Below are positions 1 to 7,945 of a DNA stretch of 40,209 nucleotides, piece by piece (within the stretch, counting starts at the first letter, position 1; each line of letters begins with the position of its first letter). The translations under genes were made by a program, and so were the position numbers. The DNA is from Owenweeksia sp. (lineage in GTDB: Bacteria > Bacteroidota > Bacteroidia > Flavobacteriales > Schleiferiaceae). The stretch lies in contig NZNV01000026.1 in assembly GCA_002695025.1 (NCBI GenBank), positions 1 to 40,209 on the forward strand, in the 5' to 3' direction. Under the pieces are notes generated by a model that was given only the letters and a program-made list of their open reading frames with translations, searched no databases and was not told the origin of the DNA.

Positions 1-164
1 AGCCGCCTGCGAGCGGAGCAAGGGTGGTGGCTGCAAAAGCCCGAAGAATGAGGGCGGCAGACGCCTACCGTTTACGGCAGGGCTGGCGTGTTTTTTTGCA
101 TCAGGGTCGGCAAAGGCAAGGGTAGCGACTGAACGAAACGAAACGATTGTTGGAAAGGAATGGA

Positions 165-251
165 GCAATAACTGCCTGCAAGAGTGTTGGCAGGGTTTGT
201 AATTTTTGATTGGAGTACAAACCCATTGGAGGAAGATTGCAGGCAGATTGC
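165..251. repeat. Nested inverted repeat (possible structured RNA or cruciform)
   Basis: The arm at 172-181 (ctgcctgcaa) is perfectly complementary to 237-246. After a 2-nt bulge (170-171) pairing continues with gcaat (165-169) against attgc (247-251), giving 15 outer pairs. Inside lies a second perfect 9-bp stem, 193-201 (gggtttgta) with 216-224, closing a 14-nt loop. Two nested perfect stems in one 87-bp stretch suggest real structure. There is no T-tract straight after it, so it does not look like a simple terminator. Confidence 0.6.
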
Positions 252-290
252 GGAATGACGGTGGGTTGGCTCGTGTAGTGAAGAGAAAGA

Positions 291-376
291 GCTACGCTTG
301 TGAGCGGTGCTGAAAGTGGCTGAATTGAAGGAATGAGGCACGAATGACTGAAATGAAGCGACTGAAAGCACATGGG
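291..376 (+). repeat. Diverged direct repeat, copy 1
   Basis: This stretch runs from gctacgcttg to agcacatggg. It aligns almost end to end with 776-862, with about one base in five different and one or two single-base gaps. The best conserved blocks are gcggtgctg and agcacatggg. Both copies are in the same orientation and neither is within a credible coding frame. Confidence 0.55.
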
Positions 377-614
377 GGAAAGCAAAAAACATGACAGCCC
401 GATCAGCCCGCAGCGACCCGCAGGCGAGCAAAAACAATAAGCAGCGGCAGACCCCCAATAAAAAATAATGTGAGTGTAGCGAACACCTTAGAAGGGGTTT
501 GGGGGGATGAAATAGCTGCGAGTGAGGAAGGAGAGAGTGTGTGAAGCAAAACAAGTGAACGGCAGTGAGTGAGCACCTACTGGAGCGCAAACGAACTGGT
601 AAGTGAACGGTATA

Positions 615-652
615 TGCAAGGGCGACCGAAGGGAGTGCATTTCACCCTTGCA
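615..652. repeat. Hairpin in the non-coding end region
   Basis: tgcaaggg (615-622) is perfectly complementary to cccttgca (645-652) across a 22-nt loop. No T-run follows on either strand, so a role as a terminator is not supported. Confidence 0.4.
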
Positions 653-775
653 GATATGTTTTTGCGGAACAAAACGGAACGACTGACGAACACCGCTTTA
701 CCTGCGTTGGGGGGTGCGTTGGGAAAAGCAAGTGTGGCACGGTATGGAATGTAGCGCAGCGGAATGGAATAACGG

Positions 776-862
776 GCTACTCTTGCTGTGCGGTGCTGGA
801 AGTGGGTGAATGAAGAGAGTGAGGTACGAACGAACGGAATGAACCTACTGGAAGCACATGGG
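776..862 (+). repeat. Diverged direct repeat, copy 2
   Basis: Partner of 291-376, same orientation, ending with the identical agcacatggg. It lies just downstream of the last gene of the minus-strand defence operon. A shorter related word (acctactgga) also occurs near 576, so the repeat family may have more degraded members in this region. Confidence 0.55.
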
Positions 863-918
863 TGCGGGTGGGCAAATGTGCGGTGGGTATTCCGTATCGA
901 ATTTGAAAACCTTAATCT

Positions 919-3003
919 CTAAACTGATTCGACCTGTTCTTCAAAAGCTTGTTCAATGAGATCCATTATGTAATCAAGTTGAGAGAGATTTTCAAGACCA
1001 ACTTCTACATCACCATTTCCCCAACGGCCTAAACCAGAAACGTCTTTGCAGAATCCTTTTGGGTCTTTGATTTTGTCGAATTGAGTATTCAAGGAAAGTC
1101 TTAGGCGTTTCTTCTGAGGTACAATATCAACGAAGTTTGTTTGGGCTTTAAAAGCGATGTAAAGCTTTTTAAACTCCCCTCTTACTGTGGCATCAAGATT
1201 TAGGATTCTCTTTTCCAACTGTCGATAAAGGTCAAGCATTTCACCTTGTAGATGGTCATAATGTTCAATGCTGTAAACAGAATGCTCCTTAACTTCTTCC
1301 GGCTCTTTGTATAGATTTAATTTATCCTCTGAGAGTGTGGGTTCTTTCCATACAAGACAAGCTCTGTCAGCTAATTTCGATGCCCTTCTCAAAATAGCTT
1401 CTTCATTCCATTTTGCTTCAGCTCTTACTGATTCGTTTAGGAATAGAGGACTTGTATCAAATCCACCTGGAATAGTTTTCTTATCGCTGAAAGGTCTGTC
1501 AGATAGTTCGGAGTTATACCCGGTTAAAGATAAATTACCTAAACTGTGAAGATATTTTGCCTTGGTTCGTTCCCAATCCTCACCTAATTCATTTTGCCAT
1601 TGAATAGAGACATTTTGATTTTGAGGTAGAATGTGTTCAATGGTGTAATTTTCAGCATTTACAAGTTCCTTGCGGTTGTGGTTTTCTAAAGACTCAAGTA
1701 AGTAATTCCGGGAGCGGAAATTGTAAACGTCTTTGATTTGTAACTCTTTTGAAAATTCAGTGTCAGATGGAAATCTTCTGTATCCATCCATTAAAATGAA
1801 TGCAGCTTTAACAGATTCGAGATACGTTTCTCTCTTGATTCTTTTGTAGAGAGTTGCAAAGGTTTTATTGAGGCTGTTTGTTGGTATTCCGCAAATAGCT
1901 CTTCTGAATACATAGTTCGATACCATCCCGATTATCTCAATGAACTCTTCTTTGTTGATTTGTTCATCTTCGAAATCACCATATACAGCCAATAGGAATG
2001 GGTATGATGTATCAATTTTAAGTTTGGTAATTTCCTTTAGTTTTTTAGCGATGGCCGGGTCTTCTTCTTTGAGTAAAGCAATGCGAACGTAATATTTGGC
2101 ATAGCGATGTAAACTCTTAACGGCTTCCTCAACTGATTTAAAGCCATTCTTTGACCCAAGAAATTTTTTGTAAACTTCGTAAACCTGATCAATACGAGGT
2201 ATTGATGCTTCTTTCATTGTTAGATAGTCCCGAATGAACCAAGCAAGCGAGCCAATATTTTCACCAAAGCTTTGCTCCATTGGAAACCAATATCTCTCGT
2301 AAAGGTCATTCTGTTTATCCATAGGCTGCCCCATCAAAATATAGTTCCTAATCAAATCAGCTTGTGAGAGGTCAAGTCCTGTGGAATTAAGGCTTTCAAA
2401 GATTAACTGAGGGTTGTCCTTGTCACGCTCTAAGATGACATCAACAATAATCAGTTTCTTAATTCCGTGATAAACAGCTAAGGCATTCTCTTTATGGATT
2501 TTCCCTTTGAAGAAATTGTAATTCTCCAATACTTTTTTGGAATGGCTCGATGTCATTTCCATTTCATCAACCAAGTTCGTGTAAGTGGTCTTGTCTTTTC
2601 GGGTCAGGAGTAGCTTAAATCTTGAATCGTCCTTGCGATGTTTGTTTATGAGATAAGTCTCTTGGATTTCTTCCCAAGTTTCATCCTCAAGCGTGAAATC
2701 AGGGTGTTCTTTCAAAAAATGAGTTAAAGCCAAAAGAAGCAATGAAACAGTAGTTAATCGCTGTTGCCCATCAATAACAAGTAACTCGGGAACACTCGTT
2801 ACAGGGGATGTACCCGGTTTGAAGTACACAATAGAACCAATGAAATGTGATAGCTCTGATTCGTCATTACCGATTCTTTCAATATCAAGGAAAAGTTGCT
2901 GGCATTGTTTCAAGTGCCAAGAATAGGTTCTTTGGTAAATCGGAATTGTGAATTGCTTCTTGCCATCCAAAAGGCTCAATAGCTGGGCTTGTGTTGCTTC
3001 CAT
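919..3003 (-). CDS. GmrSD-like DUF262/DUF1524 nuclease with C-terminal DUF5655-like domain
   Basis: A 694-residue protein of the DUF262 class. The N-terminal DUF262 motif IPIYQRTYSW is at residues 20-29 and DGQQR at 78-82; in this family that module uses nucleotides to control the nuclease. HILPQ at 457-461, followed by a GNLSLTGYNSEL segment, matches the DUF1524 His-Me/HNH-like nuclease. The last 110 or so residues resemble DUF5655, often found at the C-terminus of such proteins. Relatives include the type IV enzyme GmrSD, which cuts glucosylated hydroxymethylcytosine DNA, and BrxU. The ATG start lies 20 bp after the Argonaute stop on the same strand, so it is the last gene of the defence operon. 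The family call is firm; its target here is unknown. It may act alone against modified phage DNA or serve as effector for the Argonaute. Confidence 0.88.
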   Translation of the reverse strand: MEATQAQLLSLLDGKKQFTIPIYQRTYSWHLKQCQQLFLDIERIGNDESELSHFIGSIVYFKPGTSPVTSVPELLVIDGQQRLTTVSLLLLALTHFLKEHPDFTLEDETWEEIQETYLINKHRKDDSRFKLLLTRKDKTTYTNLVDEMEMTSSHSKKVLENYNFFKGKIHKENALAVYHGIKKLIIVDVILERDKDNPQLIFESLNSTGLDLSQADLIRNYILMGQPMDKQNDLYERYWFPMEQSFGENIGSLAWFIRDYLTMKEASIPRIDQVYEVYKKFLGSKNGFKSVEEAVKSLHRYAKYYVRIALLKEEDPAIAKKLKEITKLKIDTSYPFLLAVYGDFEDEQINKEEFIEIIGMVSNYVFRRAICGIPTNSLNKTFATLYKRIKRETYLESVKAAFILMDGYRRFPSDTEFSKELQIKDVYNFRSRNYLLESLENHNRKELVNAENYTIEHILPQNQNVSIQWQNELGEDWERTKAKYLHSLGNLSLTGYNSELSDRPFSDKKTIPGGFDTSPLFLNESVRAEAKWNEEAILRRASKLADRACLVWKEPTLSEDKLNLYKEPEEVKEHSVYSIEHYDHLQGEMLDLYRQLEKRILNLDATVRGEFKKLYIAFKAQTNFVDIVPQKKRLRLSLNTQFDKIKDPKGFCKDVSGLGRWGNGDVEVGLENLSQLDYIMDLIEQAFEEQVESV

Positions 3004-3023
3004 TGTTTTCTAAAATCGTTTCA

Positions 3024-5123
3024 TTATAAAAACCAAAGATTGTCTTTACCGTAATCAGGAATCTCGTTGCCCTCAAAGTATGGTAGCATTTCTGCAACCA
3101 TTTCAGGATACTTGATTGTTACGGGCAAATTTTGTTGTCTTACTGACTTCCAGTACATACGACTGAATTGATATACCTGATCGATAAGCTCTTTTACTGT
3201 TTTGTAATCATCAACCAATTCAGGGTTGGAGCAATTAATCTTGAGCTTTACCGGAAATGAAAACCCGTCATTGAAATTGAACTCCGATGCTGAATACCTG
3301 GTATTGTTGAATAATAAAAACCTGTTGTAACCTAATTTGATGAATGTGCCACTTACTGGCATCAAATCTTTCCAGTCCAAATCAAAGGCAACAATATCGG
3401 AGGATTCAGTTTTGTTGATGGTGACGATAAAGACCGGAATATTCAATTCCAATTCTTTCAGGCCGTTTTCAATGGGTTCGACTTCCTCTCTACTCATATC
3501 TTTATAGAAGTGAATTACAAGCCTTCTGATTCCAGAATTTACATTCACATAGTCTTTAACTGCTCTTAGGATTGAACCTGCCAACTCTTTTGTTTGGTCT
3601 TTCTGAAAACATTCAAAGCGGTTGAACTTCCCTGTATTGGAGAAACTGAAAGCACTACCAATATATTGGATGTCAACTTCTGTGTGCTTGAATGCTCCAA
3701 CTCCAACAATCAATTCATTCTTCAGTTTTGTGTCCAACCTCCACGGAGTGCCATTGAGCTTTGCGAGAATGGCAATTGCGATATTTGGCAAGCTGAAATG
3801 ATACTTGTCGTTGGTAATCACTTTATCGGGATCTATCACCTGAGAGGAAACTCCTTTTTTTAATAGAAGCTCTTTCAGCTTATAGTACACCAATCGCTGG
3901 GATTTGACTGGAACATTTTTGCTAATTGGGGTAATGTAAATGGCTATGTGCTGAATGTCAGTATCAAAGTCCTTGTTGTTGATTTGCTCGTACAGTTCCG
4001 GCCAAGGGTTATCCCTATCTTTAAAATAAATTGCGAGTTCTTTATCTGGATGATAAGGGGTATGAATGAACTTTGATAGCCCCCTAAAGCCGCTGAGTTT
4101 GCCATTAAAGTAGTTGTGAATTTTTGCCGCTACTTCTTTATCATCTTCATGGAGAATGAAAAAGAAGTGAATCTTTGATGATGGGCTTAACTCGAAAGGA
4201 CCATTTTCAGTAATGCCATAATACGGCACATGATGTAGTTTTTGATTTCCAAATACGAGTTTGTTGCTGGACTTTTCTATTGAGCCAATGCGAACTTCAT
4301 CTACTGGAATAAACCCTTTAGAGGATAGCGGAATGATAGCTTTAAACTCGTCATTATTAAGCTGCTCTCTGTAAAATTTATCAATTGCCGTTTTGAACTT
4401 CTTGTATTTGTTCGTTTTGTCCGGGGCTTCTGTTTCTTGGTGCAAAGCATCCCTAATTTCAAAATTCCAAACAGGATAAACCTTATCGTAATTTCTTTTA
4501 CCGTCATCCGGTAGTTCATCAAAGCGGTGAAGTCCTTTTTCATAGACTACCCAATTGAATGCCTTTACTGGTACTTCCTCAAATAACTCTGATACTGGTG
4601 TTTTGAAAATCTTTGACTTGCCTTCAAATGTGACCAATAATTCAAGGCTGTTGGAAACTGTCCTGAACTGCACTTTCAAAGAAAAACGGTCAAAGGTTTT
4701 GTATATCCCTTCCTTGTCTTGTGTATCGCTTGGCAACCAAACTTCTGTATCGCTTACAAAATTGGGTTTGACCAAACAGCCCATTGACTTGAAATGGTTA
4801 TGTATTAGAGAATTGTAATACCGTTTGAGAATGGAGGAAGACAATGCGGAATTTGAAACCATAACGGATTTTTCAATTCCTTCATCAGTAGTGATTTTCT
4901 CATAGGTTGGTGTAGTTGGCTTAGTGACTGGAATGAAACCTCCGATTTCTTGGCAAAACGAAGTGTAGTAATGTTCCTGTTCTGCATACTTATCAATGAC
5001 CTCATCAGGAACCAATGAATGATAAATTCGTGTAGTTCCTTCTTGCTCCTTATCCGAAAAATAGAAGGTGAGCGAATCGCTCGGGTGATTGAATGTTAGT
5101 ATGTTGAAACAGTGCTTGGGCAT
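3024..5123 (-). CDS. Long prokaryotic Argonaute, apparently catalytically inactive
   Basis: A 699-residue protein, normal length for a long pAgo. The MID signature is visible: Y414-K415, Q428 in the KKGVSSQ segment, and K455 in AKLNGTPW, the positions that hold a guide 5' end. The PIWI part follows: LIVGVGAF (471-478), RLVIHFYKDMSREE (534-547), then YWKS (657-660) and LPVTIKY (666-672). The chain ends in LWFL, the hydrophobic C-terminus usual in Argonautes. In active pAgos the first segment reads like GxD and the second like HRDG; here G476 and Y540 sit where the first and third catalytic Asp are expected, so slicing is probably lost, as in long-B pAgos. The N-terminal 300 residues are poorly conserved. 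It lies 15 bp after the AlwI-like gene and 20 bp before the DUF262 gene. The pAgo call is strong; inactivity is inferred from a by-eye alignment. Confidence 0.85.
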   Translation of the reverse strand: MPKHCFNILTFNHPSDSLTFYFSDKEQEGTTRIYHSLVPDEVIDKYAEQEHYYTSFCQEIGGFIPVTKPTTPTYEKITTDEGIEKSVMVSNSALSSSILKRYYNSLIHNHFKSMGCLVKPNFVSDTEVWLPSDTQDKEGIYKTFDRFSLKVQFRTVSNSLELLVTFEGKSKIFKTPVSELFEEVPVKAFNWVVYEKGLHRFDELPDDGKRNYDKVYPVWNFEIRDALHQETEAPDKTNKYKKFKTAIDKFYREQLNNDEFKAIIPLSSKGFIPVDEVRIGSIEKSSNKLVFGNQKLHHVPYYGITENGPFELSPSSKIHFFFILHEDDKEVAAKIHNYFNGKLSGFRGLSKFIHTPYHPDKELAIYFKDRDNPWPELYEQINNKDFDTDIQHIAIYITPISKNVPVKSQRLVYYKLKELLLKKGVSSQVIDPDKVITNDKYHFSLPNIAIAILAKLNGTPWRLDTKLKNELIVGVGAFKHTEVDIQYIGSAFSFSNTGKFNRFECFQKDQTKELAGSILRAVKDYVNVNSGIRRLVIHFYKDMSREEVEPIENGLKELELNIPVFIVTINKTESSDIVAFDLDWKDLMPVSGTFIKLGYNRFLLFNNTRYSASEFNFNDGFSFPVKLKINCSNPELVDDYKTVKELIDQVYQFSRMYWKSVRQQNLPVTIKYPEMVAEMLPYFEGNEIPDYGKDNLWFL

Positions 5124-5138
5124 TTGAGTTTTGGAAGT

Positions 5139-6890
5139 TTAGACTGCTAAAATTCGACTTTTCCAAATGTTGACCTCATTTGAAATAGATAATTTCCATT
5201 GAGGGGCCCTAACATTTCTGATCACCAAGCATCTTTCTATAAGATTTTTAAATTCTGCGTTAGTGTATCTTCTTGATGTTAAGCCGTCAATTGCGTTTAT
5301 AAAATCTGTCAGATTCATAGGCACGATATTCACGAACTCTTCTTCGTCCATCTTGTACCAAACCCCAATCCTAAATGTCTCTGCTACATTGTTATCTACA
5401 GTAGGTGCTATGAATAAGCAATATACATCCTTGTCAGGGTACAGCTCCTTGTATTGTACAGTGTGTCTTCTAACTGGTTCACTTTCTACTGCCATTTGAC
5501 GGTGAGAAGTGGTTAGCGTTACTTCAACAACAAGGACGTATGTATCAAATTCAAATAACAAATCAGAACCACCACCCGGAGCTGTATTTCGTGGGTGAAA
5601 ATCTTGATCTACAGGGAATCTTCTGGTAGAATGAACAGGTGAAATTATTTCATCAATTGCGAGAAAACTTCTCCAAACTGCCCACTCTAAATAGGCTGGT
5701 CTATCGTCAATTTCTGGTCCATCTGGAATAGATTGACCATTCAATACTTTAAGATAATTTAGGATATCTGCGATGGCTTCTGGGGTCTGCTGTTCATTTG
5801 CAAAATCTTCTTCACGTTCCCAGTTATTATATTCGATAAGTTGAAGTCTTACCCTTTGTATATCTACGATGTCTGAGCCAAGAGATAACCTATTAGCTTC
5901 AGCTAATAGTGGATTAGACCTATCTCTTATCCCATTTTTGAGTGTATTGACCTCTTGCAGAGCAAAATCCTTTTGGTCTGTTGGAAGAGGAAAGTTGTTT
6001 TTGTAATAAGCTTCTAAATAACTTGCTGGGTTTGTTGAAAACAAGAAGGTTGGTTCTGATTGTAAAAGAACTTCAACAAAAGCTAGCTTATTAGACCTAA
6101 TAACTATAGTCTGCCCAATTCTAGAAAACAAACCTGAAAGGGAAAAATATCGGAATGTTGTATCAGAATAGTCACTAACCACAGAGTTAGGATTAATACC
6201 TATTTCTTGACCTAATTCTTCTTTGTATCTATGCTTTAACTCCCTTGATTCACGAGCATTAGAACAAGCCGCTAATAACCTTCTATATTCAAGTACTTCG
6301 TCCACTATCTGTTGTGGCAGTCCCTCAGTATGATTTCTGAATTTTTGTAGAAATAAGCCAGTTTCAAATTTATTTAAGCCATCATGACCTCCTTGCTGAA
6401 GTAGTAACAGAACTTGTAATAAAAGAATAAACGGTTTCATTGAACCGTCCGGAAAGCTACCTTCCAAAGCATTTGGCAATTCGTAACATACGAATTGTCG
6501 AGTATAGATTTCTTCAATCTCTGGAATTGAACCTGCACTAATCAATTTACGACCAGCGGGAGTTATCTCGTAATTAGAAGTGATTTCTGGTAAGCCAATT
6601 GATGGAAAGAATTGATCAGGTGAGAGTCGATTTCCTGAAATATTATACTTTTCATAGCTGATGAAGCCTAATTGATAAAATGCTGCTCTCCATTTTCTAC
6701 CATTCCAGTCTGAAGGTTCACCGTCAAATTCAAGAACCTCTCTCTCCTTTAACTTACCATGCAACCGAGCTTCAATATCAGAGCCTTTGGCGTTTCCAGA
6801 AAACCCCTCCTCTACAAATACACGAAGAGCATTTTCAATCCTTTTTGGGTTTCTTACTGTGGTATTCCCTATATTCCAAACGTTTGGCAT
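5139..6890 (-). CDS. AlwI-family type II (IIS) restriction endonuclease
   Basis: A 583-residue protein close in size to AlwI/N.BstNBI-type enzymes, which recognise short asymmetric sites and cut a few bases away. The diagnostic core is in the C-terminal half: APGGGSDLLFEFD with D443, then VVEVTLT with E456, followed by QMAVESEPVRRH, an acid/ExT form of the PD-(D/E)xK site typical of this family. The N-terminal 300 residues presumably bind DNA and include winged-helix-like stretches (for example 80-120). The ATG at 6890 follows the stop of the winged-helix nuclease gene by 18 bp. Two adenine methyltransferases upstream give the protection expected for an asymmetric site, one per strand. The recognition sequence cannot be predicted; GGATC is only the archetype. 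Confidence 0.85.
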   Translation of the reverse strand: MPNVWNIGNTTVRNPKRIENALRVFVEEGFSGNAKGSDIEARLHGKLKEREVLEFDGEPSDWNGRKWRAAFYQLGFISYEKYNISGNRLSPDQFFPSIGLPEITSNYEITPAGRKLISAGSIPEIEEIYTRQFVCYELPNALEGSFPDGSMKPFILLLQVLLLLQQGGHDGLNKFETGLFLQKFRNHTEGLPQQIVDEVLEYRRLLAACSNARESRELKHRYKEELGQEIGINPNSVVSDYSDTTFRYFSLSGLFSRIGQTIVIRSNKLAFVEVLLQSEPTFLFSTNPASYLEAYYKNNFPLPTDQKDFALQEVNTLKNGIRDRSNPLLAEANRLSLGSDIVDIQRVRLQLIEYNNWEREEDFANEQQTPEAIADILNYLKVLNGQSIPDGPEIDDRPAYLEWAVWRSFLAIDEIISPVHSTRRFPVDQDFHPRNTAPGGGSDLLFEFDTYVLVVEVTLTTSHRQMAVESEPVRRHTVQYKELYPDKDVYCLFIAPTVDNNVAETFRIGVWYKMDEEEFVNIVPMNLTDFINAIDGLTSRRYTNAEFKNLIERCLVIRNVRAPQWKLSISNEVNIWKSRILAV

Positions 6891-6908
6891 ATGTTTTAAT
6901 AAAAGATT

Positions 6909-7943
6909 TTAAAGTTGTAAATTAAGAAAAGGCAACTCAATATTTGATCGCTCACTTCCATATAGCGTATTATCTCCGTCCCATATCAAATGAATTTCTC
7001 TGTCTTGTTCAAGATACTCTTGTCTCCATCGCTCATTTCTTGATAATGGTTTTTCGATAATGAGCACAAGCTTCGCTTGGGGTTTGTTCTGAAGATATCG
7101 ATATTCATAAAGTTGACTTAAGCCCGCCCTAATTTGAGATTTTTCATTAGCTTCTGTGGTAGATTTCATTTCGAAGATGAAGTCAGTATTATTAATATGA
7201 GCAGCTAAGTCAATAAATTGATTGTATTTAGGAATTACTCCTGCCTGCCTGATTCTTTCCGAAGTGAGATTCACCAAATGTCTATGAGCGTTATCTGCTC
7301 GATCTATATTTGCTGAATTCCTATACGTTATTATTGATTCATTGGCAGCAGTAGCCCTCTGTTGGACAATTGTATATTCATTAAGGTTATTTGCGTTAGG
7401 AAGAAGGGGTTCATCAAAATTATTGAACTCAATCTTGTCAATTCTTTGGTTGACTACTGAGGCGGAAAGCACATATCTTGAATTGGAATATTGTATAACT
7501 CCTAAGTCAGTTAACCAACTTATGACAGTACTAATTCTTCTGTGAGCCATTGTTTTGGCTCCTAAATCGGCCGTATTACTAAGAAATGCTTCCAACTCAT
7601 TTCTAGAAACTCCATTGTTACGATTAATCTCAAGAAATGGAATAATTCGTTGAAAAATTCTTGAGTTAAATACACCTTGTAAAAGGATTGGATTTGTTAT
7701 AACAGGGTTTGAACGAAGAAACTCATGTCCTAAAGCGGTAACTATAGATTCATTAAGATTAGGGGTAGCAATCATTCCGATAATTTCAGCCGCTTTTCTA
7801 TAATACCTGCCTTGACGTTCGACTTTATTAATTGAGGTTGCTATTTGTTGAAATGTACGTGCACCTTGTGAAACGGCAATTACTGTTCTAATAACATCAA
7901 TTAGATAATCTGCCTGAGGAATATCTTCGCTTGGTACTTTCAT
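6909..7943 (-). CDS. Winged-helix / PD-(D/E)xK nuclease-like protein of the R-M operon
   Basis: 344 residues. Residues 10-60 and 95-160 read as winged-helix segments (for example RTFQQIATSINKVERQGRYY), of a kind seen at the N-terminus of several restriction enzymes. Residues 240-285 contain FIDLAAH, then D254, E258 and K260 in TDFIFEMKS, then a helix with Q277 (RAGLSQLYEYRYL); this is a good PD-(D/E)xK signature. It starts at an ATG only 2 bp after the second methyltransferase stop and is followed 18 bp later by the AlwI-like gene. It could be a second restriction subunit, an independent nuclease, or a specificity partner for the AlwI-like enzyme. No named family was recognised with certainty. 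Confidence 0.65.
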   Translation of the reverse strand: MKVPSEDIPQADYLIDVIRTVIAVSQGARTFQQIATSINKVERQGRYYRKAAEIIGMIATPNLNESIVTALGHEFLRSNPVITNPILLQGVFNSRIFQRIIPFLEINRNNGVSRNELEAFLSNTADLGAKTMAHRRISTVISWLTDLGVIQYSNSRYVLSASVVNQRIDKIEFNNFDEPLLPNANNLNEYTIVQQRATAANESIITYRNSANIDRADNAHRHLVNLTSERIRQAGVIPKYNQFIDLAAHINNTDFIFEMKSTTEANEKSQIRAGLSQLYEYRYLQNKPQAKLVLIIEKPLSRNERWRQEYLEQDREIHLIWDGDNTLYGSERSNIELPFLNLQL

Positions 7944-7945
7944 CT

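Larger units (their letters stand above)
1..918. other. Non-coding, structured end region of the accessory element
   Basis: No open frame here reads like a protein; the longest, on the minus strand at 72-590, is Ser/Leu/Pro/His-rich and has no recognisable motif. The plus strand is strongly purine-rich, with recurring words such as gaacg, gcgga and ggaatga. It holds a nested inverted repeat (165-251), a second hairpin (615-652) and a diverged direct repeat (291-376 and 776-862). Base composition is visibly more G-rich than the AT-rich defence operon that starts at 919. A cis-acting region of a mobile element (transfer origin, recombination site) or an untranslated RNA would fit, but nothing identifies which. 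Pseudogene remnants too decayed to read are also possible. Confidence 0.6.

Noticed and set aside
61-97. Possible terminator followed by a T-run at the left end
   Set aside because: acgcc/ggcgt and ccgt/acgg can pair around 61-89 before seven T's, but the stem is interrupted and no gene upstream can be seen in the window, so I did not list it.
72-590. Open frame of 172 codons on the minus strand in the left end region
   Set aside because: Composition is Ser/Leu/His/Pro-rich without motifs, it arises from the purine-rich opposite strand, and it runs through the nested inverted repeat and one direct-repeat copy.
569-754. 61-codon plus-strand frame in the left end region
   Set aside because: No domain or start signal; it spans the hairpin at 615-652 and looks like chance opening in repeat-bearing non-coding DNA.
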